Source: Candidatus Pseudomonas phytovorans (GTDB taxonomy: Bacteria; Pseudomonadota; Gammaproteobacteria; Pseudomonadales; Pseudomonadaceae). From it: DNA of 64,000 nucleotides. This document shows positions 24,836-33,931 of the stretch, one piece after another. The notes below the pieces were generated by a model. That model saw only the letters and a program-made list of their open reading frames with translations. It was not told where the DNA came from and did no database searches. The translations under genes were made by a program, and so were the position numbers. The stretch spans positions 3,446,001-3,510,000 of the forward strand of contig CP119325.1 in NCBI GenBank assembly GCA_029202525.1. The letters are read 5' to 3'. Every line of letters starts with the position of its first letter. The first letter of the stretch is position 1.

Positions 24836-26329
24836 TCAGAGCTTGATCAACACCGACTTGAGCTCGGTGTAATGCTCGATGGCCGCGGCCCCCATCTCAC
24901 GCCCGACGCCAGACATCTTGTAGCCACCAAACGGCAGCGCCGGGTCCAGCGCGCTGTGGCAGTTGACCCACACCGACCCCGACTTGATACGCGGGATCAT
25001 GCGGTGCACGGCCGACAGGTCGTTGGACCAGATGCTTGCGCCCAGGCCATACGGGTTGTCGTTGGCCATGCCGATCACTTCGTCCAGGTCATCGAACGGC
25101 ATCGCCACCAGCACCGGCCCGAAGATTTCTTCCTGCACCAGGCGGTGACGCTGGTCGACATCGACGATCACCGTCGGCTTGACGAAGTAACCTGGGCCGA
25201 AACCTTCGCCACCGCAGGCGATGGTTGCGCCCAGTTCGCGGCCAAGTTCGATGTAGCCGGTAACGCGGTCCTGCTGCTTGGCCGAGATCAATGGCCCCAT
25301 CTGCACGGCCGGGTCCAGCCCGCTACCCAGCTTCATGCCGTTGGCGATGCCGGCGATGTCGGCCACCACGTTGTCGAAGTGCTTGCGGTGCACGTACAGC
25401 CGTGAGCCGGCGCAGCACACCTGGCCCTGGTTGAAGAAGATTGCCGTGGCCGCGCCAGCAGCGGCTTCCTGCAGGTTGGCGTCAGGCATGACGATGGTCG
25501 GCGACTTGCCGCCCAGCTCAAGGGTGACACGGGTCATGTTGTCCATGGCCGCTTTGCCGATCAGCTTGCCGACCTCGGTGGAGCCGGTGAAGGTCAGTTT
25601 GTCCACACCGGGGTGGCGGCTGAGCGCGGCGCCGGCGTTCAGGCCGGTGCCGGTGATCACGTTGAACACGCCGGCCGGGTAGCCGGCTTCGTCTACCAGC
25701 TCCGCAAGCTTGAGCACGCTCAGCGGGGTTTCATCTGCAGGCTTGAGCACGATGGTGCAGCCAGTGGCCAGGGCCGGGCCGAGCTTCCAGCAGGCCAGCA
25801 GCAGCGGGAAGTTCCAGGCGACAATGGCGCCGACCACGCCGACAGCCTCGCGGCGCACGAAGCCGTGGAACTGGTCGTTGGGCATCAACGGCATGGAGGC
25901 TTCGACGGTGCTACCCTCGATCTTGGTGGCCCAGCCAGCCATGTAGCGCAGGAAGTCGATGGCCAGTTGCACATCCATCACCTGGGCCACTGCGGCGCTC
26001 TTGCCGTTGTTCAGGCATTCCAGCTCGGCCAGCTGGCGGGCGTCACGCTCCATCAGGTCGGCCAGGCGCCACAGCATGTTCTGCCGTTCACGCGGGCGCA
26101 GGCGGCTCCACGGCGAATCGTCGAAGGCCTGGCGTGCCGCACGCACGGCGCGGTCGACATCCTCGGCGTCGGCGGCGGGCACTTCACCCAGTACCTCGCC
26201 GGTGGCCGGGTTGCGGAACGACAGGGTGCGACCGCTGGCGGCGTCCTGCCAGTCGGCGCCGATGCGCATCTTCAGTTTGCGTTCGAGAAAGGCGCGGGTG
26301 GCGGGCAGGATGGGCAGGTCGGAAAGCAT
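24836..26329 (-). CDS. peaE: Aldehyde dehydrogenase (phenylacetaldehyde dehydrogenase, PeaE-like)
   Basis: The protein has 497 residues from ATG 26329. A longer frame begins at 26365, but the sigma-54 promoter at 26369-26384 would start transcription near 26358, downstream of that codon, and an AAGAGG site serves 26329. Family motifs are VTLELGGKSPTIV with the catalytic Glu, FFNQGQVCCAGSR with the catalytic Cys, and an NAD-binding segment FTGSTEVGKLIG. It should oxidise the aldehyde released by the amine dehydrogenase to the acid (phenylacetaldehyde to phenylacetate for 2-phenylethylamine), using NAD(P). It is divergent from qhpA across a 497-base regulatory region. Confidence 0.88.
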   Translation of the reverse strand: MLSDLPILPATRAFLERKLKMRIGADWQDAASGRTLSFRNPATGEVLGEVPAADAEDVDRAVRAARQAFDDSPWSRLRPRERQNMLWRLADLMERDARQLAELECLNNGKSAAVAQVMDVQLAIDFLRYMAGWATKIEGSTVEASMPLMPNDQFHGFVRREAVGVVGAIVAWNFPLLLACWKLGPALATGCTIVLKPADETPLSVLKLAELVDEAGYPAGVFNVITGTGLNAGAALSRHPGVDKLTFTGSTEVGKLIGKAAMDNMTRVTLELGGKSPTIVMPDANLQEAAAGAATAIFFNQGQVCCAGSRLYVHRKHFDNVVADIAGIANGMKLGSGLDPAVQMGPLISAKQQDRVTGYIELGRELGATIACGGEGFGPGYFVKPTVIVDVDQRHRLVQEEIFGPVLVAMPFDDLDEVIGMANDNPYGLGASIWSNDLSAVHRMIPRIKSGSVWVNCHSALDPALPFGGYKMSGVGREMGAAAIEHYTELKSVLIKL

Positions 26330-26368
26330 GGGGCTGTGCCTCTTGTCATTGGATGTGACGGGCACAGG

Positions 26369-26384
26369 CGCAATGGCCGTGCCA
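26369..26384 (-). promoter_or_regulatory. Sigma-54 promoter of the aldehyde dehydrogenase gene
   Basis: Read on the minus strand, TGGCACGGCCATTGCG runs from 26384 down to 26369. It has the full -24 element TGGCACG, four bases, and TTGC, with GG and GC at the required spacing. The predicted start is near 26358, about 28 bases before ATG 26329. The nearby sigma-54 activator at 17733 is the natural partner. Confidence 0.85.
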
Positions 26385-26470
26385 ATTTGGGCAGGTGGCG
26401 TTGAAGCGTTGTGGTCATTGGGTTTTGCCTGGGTGCAAGTTTGTCATTGCGGGCATGCGCTGTTGCACAT

Positions 26471-26498
26471 TGAGACGGTGTGAGACGGTTATGAAACA
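26471..26498. promoter_or_regulatory. Candidate activator-binding repeats upstream of the aldehyde dehydrogenase promoter
   Basis: TGAGACGGTG and TGAGACGGTT stand in tandem (26471-26490), one helical turn apart, followed by TGAAACA (26492-26498). They lie about 115-140 bases upstream of the predicted start, the usual distance for sigma-54 activator sites. Related half-sites occur on the qhpA side (26619-26635). Confidence 0.5.
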
Positions 26499-26510
26499 GT
26501 GGCTGTACGG

Positions 26511-26602
26511 GCCTCTTCGCGGGACAAGCCCGCTCCCACAGGGATAGAGCCGAATTCAGGCGCTGCAAAATTTCTGTGGGAGCGGGCTTGCCCCGCGAAT
26601 GG
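26511..26602. repeat. REP pair in the divergent aldehyde dehydrogenase/qhpA region
   Basis: GGCCTCTTCGCGGGACAAGC begins at 26511 and an opposite copy, GTGGGAGCGGGCTTGCCCCG, begins at 26576. The pair sits between the two sets of candidate activator sites of the divergent promoters. The region 26386-26826 holds otherwise only regulatory candidates and no gene. Confidence 0.85.
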
Positions 26603-26618
26603 CCTGCGCAGCAGGCCC

Positions 26619-26635
26619 TGTCTCAGGATGAAACA
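26619..26635. promoter_or_regulatory. Candidate activator-binding palindrome upstream of qhpA
   Basis: TGTCTCAGGATGAAACA is a near-palindrome (TGTCTCA, three bases, TGAAACA; six of seven pairs match). Its half-sites resemble the TGAGAC and TGAAACA elements at 26471-26498. It is about 130 bases upstream of the expected qhpA start. Confidence 0.45.
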
Positions 26636-26733
26636 CCCTGTCGCGAAATGGCACGCTTCAACCACACGGGTAACTGCCGAGCGGCGTTGATGAAAACCGC
26701 TAAAATACTGAAATAAAACGCTTTTACAGCACA

Positions 26734-26749
26734 TGGCACAGTTTCTGTA
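26734..26749 (+). promoter_or_regulatory. Weak sigma-54-like promoter before qhpA
   Basis: TGGCACAGTTTCTGTA has a perfect TGGCAC -24 element and correct spacing, but the -12 element reads CTGTA instead of TTGCA, with GT in place of the GC pair. It is the best candidate in the 185 bases before the qhpA start. A sigma-70 promoter cannot be excluded. Confidence 0.4.
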
Positions 26750-26826
26750 TCACAACTGCCACAAGCACACCTGCTGTACCAAAGCGTGCGAAAAACGATA
26801 AGAACAACAACCGTGGAGGTCTGACC

Positions 26827-28392
26827 TTGAAGACGACTCGACTCCGGCGGCATGCGGGTAAACTGGCGCTGTTCGCCGCCGCGCTGCTGAGCACCCAGGC
26901 CATGGCGGCCGAGCAGGGCCCGAGCCTGTTGCAGAACAAGTGCATGGGGTGTCATATCCCCGAAGGCAACGATACTTACAGTCGCATCAGCCACCAGCGC
27001 AAAACCCCGGAAGGCTGGCTGATGAGCATCGCCCGCATGCAGGTGATGCATGGCCTGCAAATCAGCGACGACGACCGTCGCACGCTGGTCAAGTACCTGG
27101 CTGACAAACAGGGCCTGGCGCCCAGCGAAACCGATGGCGTGCGCTACGCCATGGAGCGCCGGCTCAATACTGTCGAGCATTTCGACACCCAGCTCAGCGA
27201 AACCTGTGGCCGTTGCCACTCCGGTGCTCGCGTCGCCTTGCAGCGCCGCCCGGCCAAGGAGTGGGAGCACCTGGTCAACTTCCACCTCGGCCAATGGCCG
27301 TCCCTTGAATACCAGGCCCAGGCGCGCGACCGCGATTGGCTGCCGATTGCCCTGCAACAAGTGGTGCCGGAACTGGCCAAGCGCTACCCGCTGGAGAACG
27401 CAGCGTGGGCCGAATGGCAGAAAGCCAAACCCAAGGCCGACGCATTGCCGGGGCAGTGGTCGTTCAGCGGCCACATGCTGGCCAAGGGCGATGTGCGCGG
27501 GGTGATGAGCGTCACAGCCGGGGAGGGCGACAGCTTCAAGGTCGAGGTCAAGGGTGCCTATGCCGACGGTACACCGTTCAACGGCAGCGGCACGGCGATC
27601 CTGTACAACGGCTATGAGTGGCGCGGCAACGTCAAGGTCGGCGACACCAACCTGCGTCAGGTATTCGCGGCGCTGGATGGCGAGATGAAAGGCCGCATGT
27701 TCGAGGCCGAGCACGACGAACGCGGGCTGGACTTCACCGCTGCGAAGGAAGGCAAGGCACGCCTGTTGGCAGTGCAACCTGCATTCATCAAGGCCGGTGG
27801 CGAAAGCGAAATCACCTTGGTCGGCAGCGGCCTGGACGGCAAGCCCGACTTGGGTGCCGGGGTGCAAGTGACCGAAGTGCTGGAGCAGACCCCGACCCTG
27901 ATACGGGTCAAGGCCCGCGCAGCTGCGGACGCCAAGCCTGGCCAGCGTGAAGTTGCGGTTGGCGCGCTCAAGGGCGTTAACCTGGCGGTGTACGACAAGG
28001 TTGATGAAGTGAAGGTAGTGCCGGCCTTCTCCATTGCCCGGATTGGCGAGAACGGTGCTTCGGTGCCGAAAGTACAGGGCCGCTTCGAAGCCGAAGCCTG
28101 GGGTAAAGATGCAAGTGGCCAGCCGCTGCGCATTGGCTACCTGCCGGCCACCTGGAAGGTCGAGCCGTTCAATGAGCGTGCGGTCGAGGATGAAGACGTC
28201 AAGTTCGCCGGCAAGATGCAGGCCGATGGCGTGTTCGTGCCAGGCGGTGCCGGCCCCAACCCTGAACGCAAGATGATGACCAACAACGCTGGCAACCTGA
28301 AGGTCATCGCCACGCTGGCCGACGGTGGCCAGACGGGCGAAGGGCACATGATCGTCACCGTTCAGCGCTGGAACAACCCGCCGCTGCCGTAA
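26827..28392 (+). CDS. qhpA: Quinohemoprotein amine dehydrogenase alpha subunit (dihaem)
   Basis: The 521-residue precursor starts at TTG 26827 with a GGAGG site at 26815-26819. The signal peptide ends near STQAMAA, leaving about 494 residues, as in the P. putida enzyme. Two haem c sites stand in the N-terminal part: CMGCH (about residues 39-43) and CGRCH (about 128-132). The rest is beta domains. It carries electrons from the quinone cofactor of the gamma subunit to periplasmic acceptors during oxidation of primary amines. It opens the operon qhpA-qhpD-qhpC-qhpB. Confidence 0.95.
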   Translation: MKTTRLRRHAGKLALFAAALLSTQAMAAEQGPSLLQNKCMGCHIPEGNDTYSRISHQRKTPEGWLMSIARMQVMHGLQISDDDRRTLVKYLADKQGLAPSETDGVRYAMERRLNTVEHFDTQLSETCGRCHSGARVALQRRPAKEWEHLVNFHLGQWPSLEYQAQARDRDWLPIALQQVVPELAKRYPLENAAWAEWQKAKPKADALPGQWSFSGHMLAKGDVRGVMSVTAGEGDSFKVEVKGAYADGTPFNGSGTAILYNGYEWRGNVKVGDTNLRQVFAALDGEMKGRMFEAEHDERGLDFTAAKEGKARLLAVQPAFIKAGGESEITLVGSGLDGKPDLGAGVQVTEVLEQTPTLIRVKARAAADAKPGQREVAVGALKGVNLAVYDKVDEVKVVPAFSIARIGENGASVPKVQGRFEAEAWGKDASGQPLRIGYLPATWKVEPFNERAVEDEDVKFAGKMQADGVFVPGGAGPNPERKMMTNNAGNLKVIATLADGGQTGEGHMIVTVQRWNNPPLP

Positions 28393-28440
28393 CGGCAGGA
28401 CGCAACGGTTTACCAACGCATCGATTACCGGGAGGTCGCC

Positions 28441-29871
28441 ATGGGCGCACTACTTAACCTTGTCGAGCGCAACCTGCACGAAGTGCAGGTCGACGCCGAC
28501 CGCATGTTGTTCCATATCCCAAGCAGTTCGCTGTTCACCGCCGATGCGGTAACCGGCGGCATCATCGACACCCTGCGCCAGCAAGGCTGCTCGGCCGAGG
28601 AGCTGATGCAGCGCCTTGGCCAGCAGTTTGCCGGCAACGATATCCAGGAAACCCTGCACGAGCTGATCGCGCTTGAACTGGTCAGCGATGGCTCGCCGCT
28701 GACCCCGGAAATCGCCCTCAAGCGGGTCGAGCGCACGGCACTCAATACCGTGGTGCTCAACGTCAACACCGGTTGCAACCTCAGCTGCACCTATTGCTAC
28801 AAGGAAGACCTGGACAAGCCGTCAGCCGGCAAGAAGATGAGCACTGCCACCGCCGAAGCCTCGGTGGAAATGTTGCTGACGGAATCGCCTGACGAAGAAC
28901 GCTACAGCGTGGTGTTCTTCGGTGGCGAGCCATTATCCAACCGGCCGCTGATCGAGCACATGGTGGCCTACTGCGAACGGCGGTTCGCCGAGGCGGGCAA
29001 GCAGGTGGAGTTCATCATGACCACCAATGCCACGCTGCTGACCGAAGAGATCATCGACTGGCTCAATGCCCACCGCTTTGGCCTGTCGATCAGTATCGAC
29101 GGCCCCAAGACCGTGCACGACCGCAACCGCATCACCGTGGGCGGGCAGGGCACCTATGACGTGGTGCGGCGCAAGGCCGACATGCTGTTGTCGCGTTACA
29201 ACAGCCGCCCGGTGGGCGCGCGGGTGACCTTGACCCGTGGCATTACCGATATCGAGACCATCTGGAACCACCTGTTCAACGAGATGGGCTTTGCCGAAGT
29301 CGGCTTTGCCCCGGTCACCTCTGGCGACATGTCGGACTTCAACCTCACCGGCGAAGAACTGGTAGAAGTCTTCGCCAACATGAAGGCGCTGGGCCGCCGT
29401 TACCTGGAAGCTGCGCTGGAACACCGCAACATCGGCTTCTCCAACCTGCACCAGCTGATCACCGACATTCACGAGGGCCACAAGAAGGCCCTGCCATGCG
29501 GTGCAGGGCTGAAAATGCTGGCGGTGGACCACAAGGGCGAGTTGAACCTGTGCCACCGTTTCACCGGCTCCAACCTGCCGACCTTTGGCAATGTGCACCA
29601 GGGCGTGAAGCAGGCGGAGCTCAACGACTTTCTGTCGCAGCGCCTGGACCGCAGCAACACTGGCTGCGAGAGCTGCCGCATCCGCAACCTGTGCTCCGGC
29701 GGCTGCTACCACGAAAGCTACGCCCGCTACGGCGACCCGCAGCACCCGACCTACCACTATTGCGAACTGATGCGCGACTGGGTCGACTTCGGCATCGAAG
29801 TCTACAGCCGCATCATGGCCGCCAACCCGGCCTTCATCGACCGCTACATCACCCCGCGGAAGGCGCACTGA
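28441..29871 (+). CDS. qhpD: Radical SAM peptide maturase QhpD
   Basis: The 476-residue protein has the radical SAM motif CNLSCTYC (Cys112, Cys116, Cys119) and a C-terminal SPASM-type auxiliary cluster region with CGAGLK, NLCHRF, and [18 protein letters not shown]. QhpD forms the three intrapeptidyl Cys-Asp/Glu thioether bonds in the gamma subunit while its leader is still attached. It has a GGGAGG site and lies 48 bases after qhpA, one base before the qhpC start. Confidence 0.95.
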   Translation: MGALLNLVERNLHEVQVDADRMLFHIPSSSLFTADAVTGGIIDTLRQQGCSAEELMQRLGQQFAGNDIQETLHELIALELVSDGSPLTPEIALKRVERTALNTVVLNVNTGCNLSCTYCYKEDLDKPSAGKKMSTATAEASVEMLLTESPDEERYSVVFFGGEPLSNRPLIEHMVAYCERRFAEAGKQVEFIMTTNATLLTEEIIDWLNAHRFGLSISIDGPKTVHDRNRITVGGQGTYDVVRRKADMLLSRYNSRPVGARVTLTRGITDIETIWNHLFNEMGFAEVGFAPVTSGDMSDFNLTGEELVEVFANMKALGRRYLEAALEHRNIGFSNLHQLITDIHEGHKKALPCGAGLKMLAVDHKGELNLCHRFTGSNLPTFGNVHQGVKQAELNDFLSQRLDRSNTGCESCRIRNLCSGGCYHESYARYGDPQHPTYHYCELMRDWVDFGIEVYSRIMAANPAFIDRYITPRKAH

Positions 29872-29872
29872 C

Positions 29873-30196
29873 ATGAAGCACTTGAAGCCCCTGAACAACA
29901 AGGCGCGCATCCTTGAGCAGGCCGCTGCCGAAGACCGCGTCGAAGAAGTCATGGCCATGAGTGCGGTGGCCGGCTGCACGGCCACCACCGACCCGGGTTG
30001 GGAAGTGGATGCCTTTGGTGGCGTGAGCTCGCTGTGCCAGCCGATGGAGGCTGACTTGTATGGCTGTTCCGACCCTTGCTGGTGGCCGGCCCAGGTGCCG
30101 GACATGATGAGCACCTATCAGGACTGGAACGCCCAGGCGACCAACTCGGCGGATGACTGGCGCAACCTCGGCACTGTGTTCCCGAAAGACAAGTGA
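29873..30196 (+). CDS. qhpC: Quinohemoprotein amine dehydrogenase gamma subunit precursor (CTQ carrier)
   Basis: The precursor has 107 residues. Residues 1-28 form the leader (ending EEVMA), leaving a 79-residue mature chain. Counted from Met29, all known cross-link residues are present: Cys7-Glu16, Cys27-Asp33 and Cys41-Asp49 for the thioethers, and Cys37-Trp43 for cysteine tryptophylquinone, in the segment [15 protein letters not shown]. The protein is the catalytic subunit. Mature length and residue numbering agree exactly with the P. putida structure. There is no Sec signal, which fits the dedicated QhpF exporter. Confidence 0.97.
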   Translation: MKHLKPLNNKARILEQAAAEDRVEEVMAMSAVAGCTATTDPGWEVDAFGGVSSLCQPMEADLYGCSDPCWWPAQVPDMMSTYQDWNAQATNSADDWRNLGTVFPKDK

Positions 30197-30228
30197 CCGG
30201 CCCAACAAGAATGACAAGGGGAAACCGC

Positions 30229-31350
30229 ATGAAAGCTGGACGCTGCGCGCAACTCGCGCTCACCATCGCCGCCACGGCCTGCGCCGGGCTGGTTCAGGCT
30301 GACGATACCGGGCCTGCGCTGAAGGCTGGCCACGAATACATGATCGTGACCAACTACCCAAACAACCTGCATGTGGTCGATGTGGCCAGTGACACGGTCT
30401 ACAAAAGCTGCCAGATGCCCGACAGGTTCGGCCCCGGCACCGCGATGATGGCGCCGGACAACCGCACGGCCTACGTGCTGAACAACCATTACGGCGACAT
30501 CTACGGCATCGACCTTGACACCTGCAAGAACACCTTCCACGCCAACCTGTCGAGCGTGGCGGGTGAAGTGGGCAGGTCGATGTACTCGTTCGCCATCAGC
30601 CCGGACGGCAAGGAAGTGTACGCCACGGTCAACCCGACCCAGATGCTGAACGACCACTACGTGGTGAAACCACCGCGGCTTGAGGTGTTCAGCACCACCG
30701 ACGGGCTGCAGGCCAAGCCGGTGCGTACGTTCCCGATGCCGCGCCAGGTGTACCTGATGCGCACCGCCGACGATGGCATGCTGTATTTCGCCGGGCCGGA
30801 CATCTACAAGATGGACGTGAAGACCGGCAAATACACAGTGGCCTTGCCGCTGCGCAACTGGAACCGCAAGGGCTACAGCGCCCCGGACGTGCTGTATTTC
30901 TGGCCGCACCAGAACCCGCGCCACGAGTTCTCGATGTTGTACACCATCGCCAAGTTCAAGGATGAGAAACAGGATCCGAACGAGGCCGAGCTGTTGTACG
31001 GCTACCTGAGCGTCGACTTGAAGACCGGCAAGACCCATACCCAGGAGTTTGCCGACCTGACCGAGCTGTACTTCACCGGCCTGCGCTCGCCCAAGGATCC
31101 GAACCAGATCTACGGCGTGCTCAACCGCCTGGCCAAGTACGACATCAAACAGCGCAAGCTGATCAAGGCGGCTAACCTTGAGCACACTTACTACTGCGTA
31201 ACCTTCGACAAAAAGGGCGACAAGCTTTACCTGGGCGGCACTTTCAACGATCTGGCGGTGTTCAACCCGGATACGCTGGAGAAGGTGAAGAACATCAAGC
31301 TGCCGGGTGGTGACATGTCTACCACTACGCCACAGGTGTTCATCAGGTAG
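30229..31350 (+). CDS. qhpB: Quinohemoprotein amine dehydrogenase beta subunit
   Basis: The protein has 373 residues from ATG 30229, served by AAGGGG at 30216-30221; an upstream in-frame ATG at 30193 overlaps qhpC and is not favoured. The signal peptide is [20 protein letters not shown] plus LVQA, leaving 349 residues. It is a seven-bladed YVTN-type beta-propeller ([50 protein letters not shown]). It supports the alpha and gamma subunits in the periplasmic heterotrimer. Confidence 0.95.
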   Translation: MKAGRCAQLALTIAATACAGLVQADDTGPALKAGHEYMIVTNYPNNLHVVDVASDTVYKSCQMPDRFGPGTAMMAPDNRTAYVLNNHYGDIYGIDLDTCKNTFHANLSSVAGEVGRSMYSFAISPDGKEVYATVNPTQMLNDHYVVKPPRLEVFSTTDGLQAKPVRTFPMPRQVYLMRTADDGMLYFAGPDIYKMDVKTGKYTVALPLRNWNRKGYSAPDVLYFWPHQNPRHEFSMLYTIAKFKDEKQDPNEAELLYGYLSVDLKTGKTHTQEFADLTELYFTGLRSPKDPNQIYGVLNRLAKYDIKQRKLIKAANLEHTYYCVTFDKKGDKLYLGGTFNDLAVFNPDTLEKVKNIKLPGGDMSTTTPQVFIR

Positions 31351-31363
31351 TTCAGTGCTGGAT

Positions 31364-31454
31364 CCTTCGCGGGGCAAGCCCGCTCCCACAAGACTGCACT
31401 GCATTCGGATCTTGTGCGTCCTTTGTGGGAGCGGGCTTGTCCCGCGAAGAGGCC
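31364..31454. repeat. REP pair after qhpB
   Basis: Opposed REP copies at about 31364-31392 and 31422-31454 fill most of the 140-base gap between qhpB and the acyl-CoA synthetase gene. They probably protect the 3' end of the qhp mRNA. Confidence 0.85.
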
Positions 31455-31490
31455 AGCCAAAAACAACACAAAAACAACAAGAGAACGCCC

Positions 31491-33164
31491 ATGCCCCAGC
31501 CAAGCTACTCCCAGGGCGACCAGGCCAAAGCCCTGCTCACCCAATGCATCGGCGACGCCTTCGACACCACCGTCGCGCGCTTCCCGGACCGCGAAGCCCT
31601 GGTGGTCCGCCATCAGGCCCAGCGCTACACCTGGCAGCAACTGGCCGAGGCCGTCGACCAGCACGCCCGCGCCCTCATGGCCCTAGGCGTGCAACCCGGT
31701 GACCGCCTGGGTATCTGGGCGCCCAACTGCGCCGAGTGGTGCATCACCCAGTTTGCCAGCGCCAAGGTTGGCGCGATCCTGGTCAACATCAACCCGGCTT
31801 ACCGCTCCAGCGAACTCGACTACGCCCTCGGCCAGTCCGGGTGCCGCTGGGTGATCTGCGCCGACGCGTTCAAAACCTCCGATTACCACACCATGCTGCT
31901 GAGCCTGATCCCGGGCCTTGCCAGCGGCCAACCGGGGGCGCTGACCTGCGATCGGTTCCCCGAACTACGCGGCGTGGTCAGCCTGGCGGCTGCGCCACCG
32001 CCGGGCTTTCTGGCCTGGCACGCGTTGCAGGCCCGCGCCGAAGCTGTCAGCCGTGAGGCCCTGGGCGAGCGCCAGGCACAACTGCGCTGCGACGACCCGA
32101 TCAACATCCAGTACACCTCGGGCACAACCGGCTTCCCCAAGGGCGCCACCCTCAGCCACAGCAACATTCTGAACAACGGCTACATGGTCGGCGAAAGCCT
32201 GGGCCTGACCGAGCACGACCGGTTGGTGGTGCCAGTGCCGTTGTATCACTGTTTCGGCATGGTCATGGCCAACCTTGGCTGCATGACCCACGGCAGCACC
32301 CTGATCTACCCCAACGATGCCTTCGACCCGCTGGCCACGCTGCGTGCGGTGGCCGAGGAAAAGGCAACCGCGCTGTACGGTGTGCCGACCATGTTCATCG
32401 CCGAACTGGACCACCCGCAGCGGGGTGAATTCGACCTGTCGAGCCTGCGCACCGGGATCATGGCCGGCGCCACTTGCCCGATCGAGGTAATGCGCCGGGT
32501 GATCGGCGAAATGCACATGGCCGAAGTGCAGATTGCCTATGGCATGACCGAGACCAGCCCGGTGTCGCTGCAGACCGGGCCCGATGATGACCTGGAACGC
32601 CGGGTGACCAGTATTGGCCGTACCCAGCCACGGCTGGAGAACAAGGTGGTCGATGTCGACGGAAACACCGTGCCGCGTGGCGAAATAGGTGAACTGTGCA
32701 CCCGTGGCTACAGCGTAATGCTCGGCTACTGGAACAACCCCAAGGCCACGGCCGAAAGCATCGATGGCGAGGGCTGGATGCACACCGGCGACCTGGCGGT
32801 GATGGACGAGCAGGGGTATGTGCGCATCGTCGGGCGCAGTAAAGACATGATCATTCGTGGCGGCGAGAACGTTTACCCGCGCGAGCTGGAAGAGTTTTTC
32901 TTCACCCACCCGTCGGTGGCCGATGTGCAGGTGATTGGCGTGCCTTGCAGCAAGTATGGCGAGGAGATTGTCGCCTGGGTGCGGCTGCACCCGGGGCATA
33001 CCGCCAGTGAGGAAGAACTGCGCGAGTGGGCGAGGGTGCGGATTGCGCACTTCAAGGTGCCTCGGTACTTCCGCTTTGTCGACGAGTTCCCGATGACGGT
33101 GACCGGCAAGGTGCAGAAGTTCAGGATGCGCGAGATCAGTATAGATGAGCTCTCCGCTGGATAA
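31491..33164 (+). CDS. AMP-dependent acyl-CoA synthetase
   Basis: The protein has 557 residues from ATG 31491; a longer frame from 31425 is REP-derived and rejected. The adenylation motifs are [16 protein letters not shown] (about residue 205), [19 protein letters not shown], and [21 protein letters not shown] with the catalytic Lys in [10 protein letters not shown] near the end. It activates a carboxylic acid to its CoA ester; medium-chain fatty acids are usual for this subfamily. Adjacent to the amine locus, it could activate acids formed from the amines after aldehyde oxidation. The substrate is not determinable from sequence. Confidence 0.9.
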   Translation: MPQPSYSQGDQAKALLTQCIGDAFDTTVARFPDREALVVRHQAQRYTWQQLAEAVDQHARALMALGVQPGDRLGIWAPNCAEWCITQFASAKVGAILVNINPAYRSSELDYALGQSGCRWVICADAFKTSDYHTMLLSLIPGLASGQPGALTCDRFPELRGVVSLAAAPPPGFLAWHALQARAEAVSREALGERQAQLRCDDPINIQYTSGTTGFPKGATLSHSNILNNGYMVGESLGLTEHDRLVVPVPLYHCFGMVMANLGCMTHGSTLIYPNDAFDPLATLRAVAEEKATALYGVPTMFIAELDHPQRGEFDLSSLRTGIMAGATCPIEVMRRVIGEMHMAEVQIAYGMTETSPVSLQTGPDDDLERRVTSIGRTQPRLENKVVDVDGNTVPRGEIGELCTRGYSVMLGYWNNPKATAESIDGEGWMHTGDLAVMDEQGYVRIVGRSKDMIIRGGENVYPRELEEFFFTHPSVADVQVIGVPCSKYGEEIVAWVRLHPGHTASEEELREWARVRIAHFKVPRYFRFVDEFPMTVTGKVQKFRMREISIDELSAG

Positions 33165-33189
33165 TCACATCTATGCCGTTGTGCGGTTC

Positions 33190-33277
33190 TTGTGGGAGCG
33201 GGCTTGTCCCGCGAACACCGGCAAAGCCGGCGCCATTCACCGCGTCGCCTGCTTCGCGGGACAAGCCCGCTCCCACA
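33190..33277. repeat. REP pair between acyl-CoA synthetase and mobA
   Basis: Opposed REPs at about 33190-33215 and 33251-33277 fill the convergent gap. Between them CCGGCAAAGCCGGCG forms a further small hairpin. The arrangement should act as a bidirectional transcription end. Confidence 0.85.
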
Positions 33278-33294
33278 CTGGCCGGCGCGTGGCC

Positions 33295-33870
33295 TTAATC
33301 TTGTAGCAACTCCGGGCTATTGAAATTGCTTAACCGGGGATCATTTTGGACACATTCCAAACCCTGAACCGCCTCGCGCAGCAGCGCCTTCTGCAAGCTT
33401 CGCTCATCCGCGGCCCAAGCCTGTTCAAGCATCGGCAGCACCCGCCGCGGCAGCACGCTGAACATCGGCTGCCAATACCCACCCTGGCGCACCATGGCCG
33501 CACTGTCATTGGCCACCGCCAGCTGTAGCAGATCTTCAATTAACACCCGGTCAACCCGTGGTGCATCGCAGGCCAGCACCACCATCCACTCATGCCGTGC
33601 CACCTTGAGCCCGGCAATCACCCCCGCCAACGGCCCGGGGAAATCTGCTTCGGCATCGCCCACCAACTGGTCGGCATACGTTTGGTAGGCGTCCTGATTG
33701 CGGTTGCAGGAAATCACCAGATCATCGCTCAATGGCCTGACGACCCGCCGCACATGCGCCACCAGCGGTTCGCCCTGCCAGGCGATCAACCCTTTGTCAC
33801 GACCGCCCATGCGCTGCCCGCGGCCACCGGCGAGAATGAGGATGGAGCAGGGGGGCAGTGCAGCAGGCAT
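33295..33870 (-). CDS. mobA: Molybdenum cofactor guanylyltransferase MobA
   Basis: The 191-residue cytoplasmic protein has the nucleotidyltransferase motif LAGGRGQRMGGRDKGL at its N-terminus and the metal-binding region VVLACDAPRVD around residue 98. It transfers GMP to molybdopterin to form the guanine dinucleotide cofactor. Length is typical (about 190). It is a single gene, convergent with the acyl-CoA synthetase, 61 bases downstream of the RND pump gene. Confidence 0.95.
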   Translation of the reverse strand: MPAALPPCSILILAGGRGQRMGGRDKGLIAWQGEPLVAHVRRVVRPLSDDLVISCNRNQDAYQTYADQLVGDAEADFPGPLAGVIAGLKVARHEWMVVLACDAPRVDRVLIEDLLQLAVANDSAAMVRQGGYWQPMFSVLPRRVLPMLEQAWAADERSLQKALLREAVQGLECVQNDPRLSNFNSPELLQD

Positions 33871-33931
33871 GAAAAAGGGCTCCGGGCAGTCATTGCCGAG
33901 AACCCTCCCATTTCACGCAGGGCTTGTCCAG

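Noticed and set aside
31425..31490. N-terminal extension of the acyl-CoA synthetase
   Set aside because: The extra 22 codons are REP sequence; ATG 31491 begins the normal protein.
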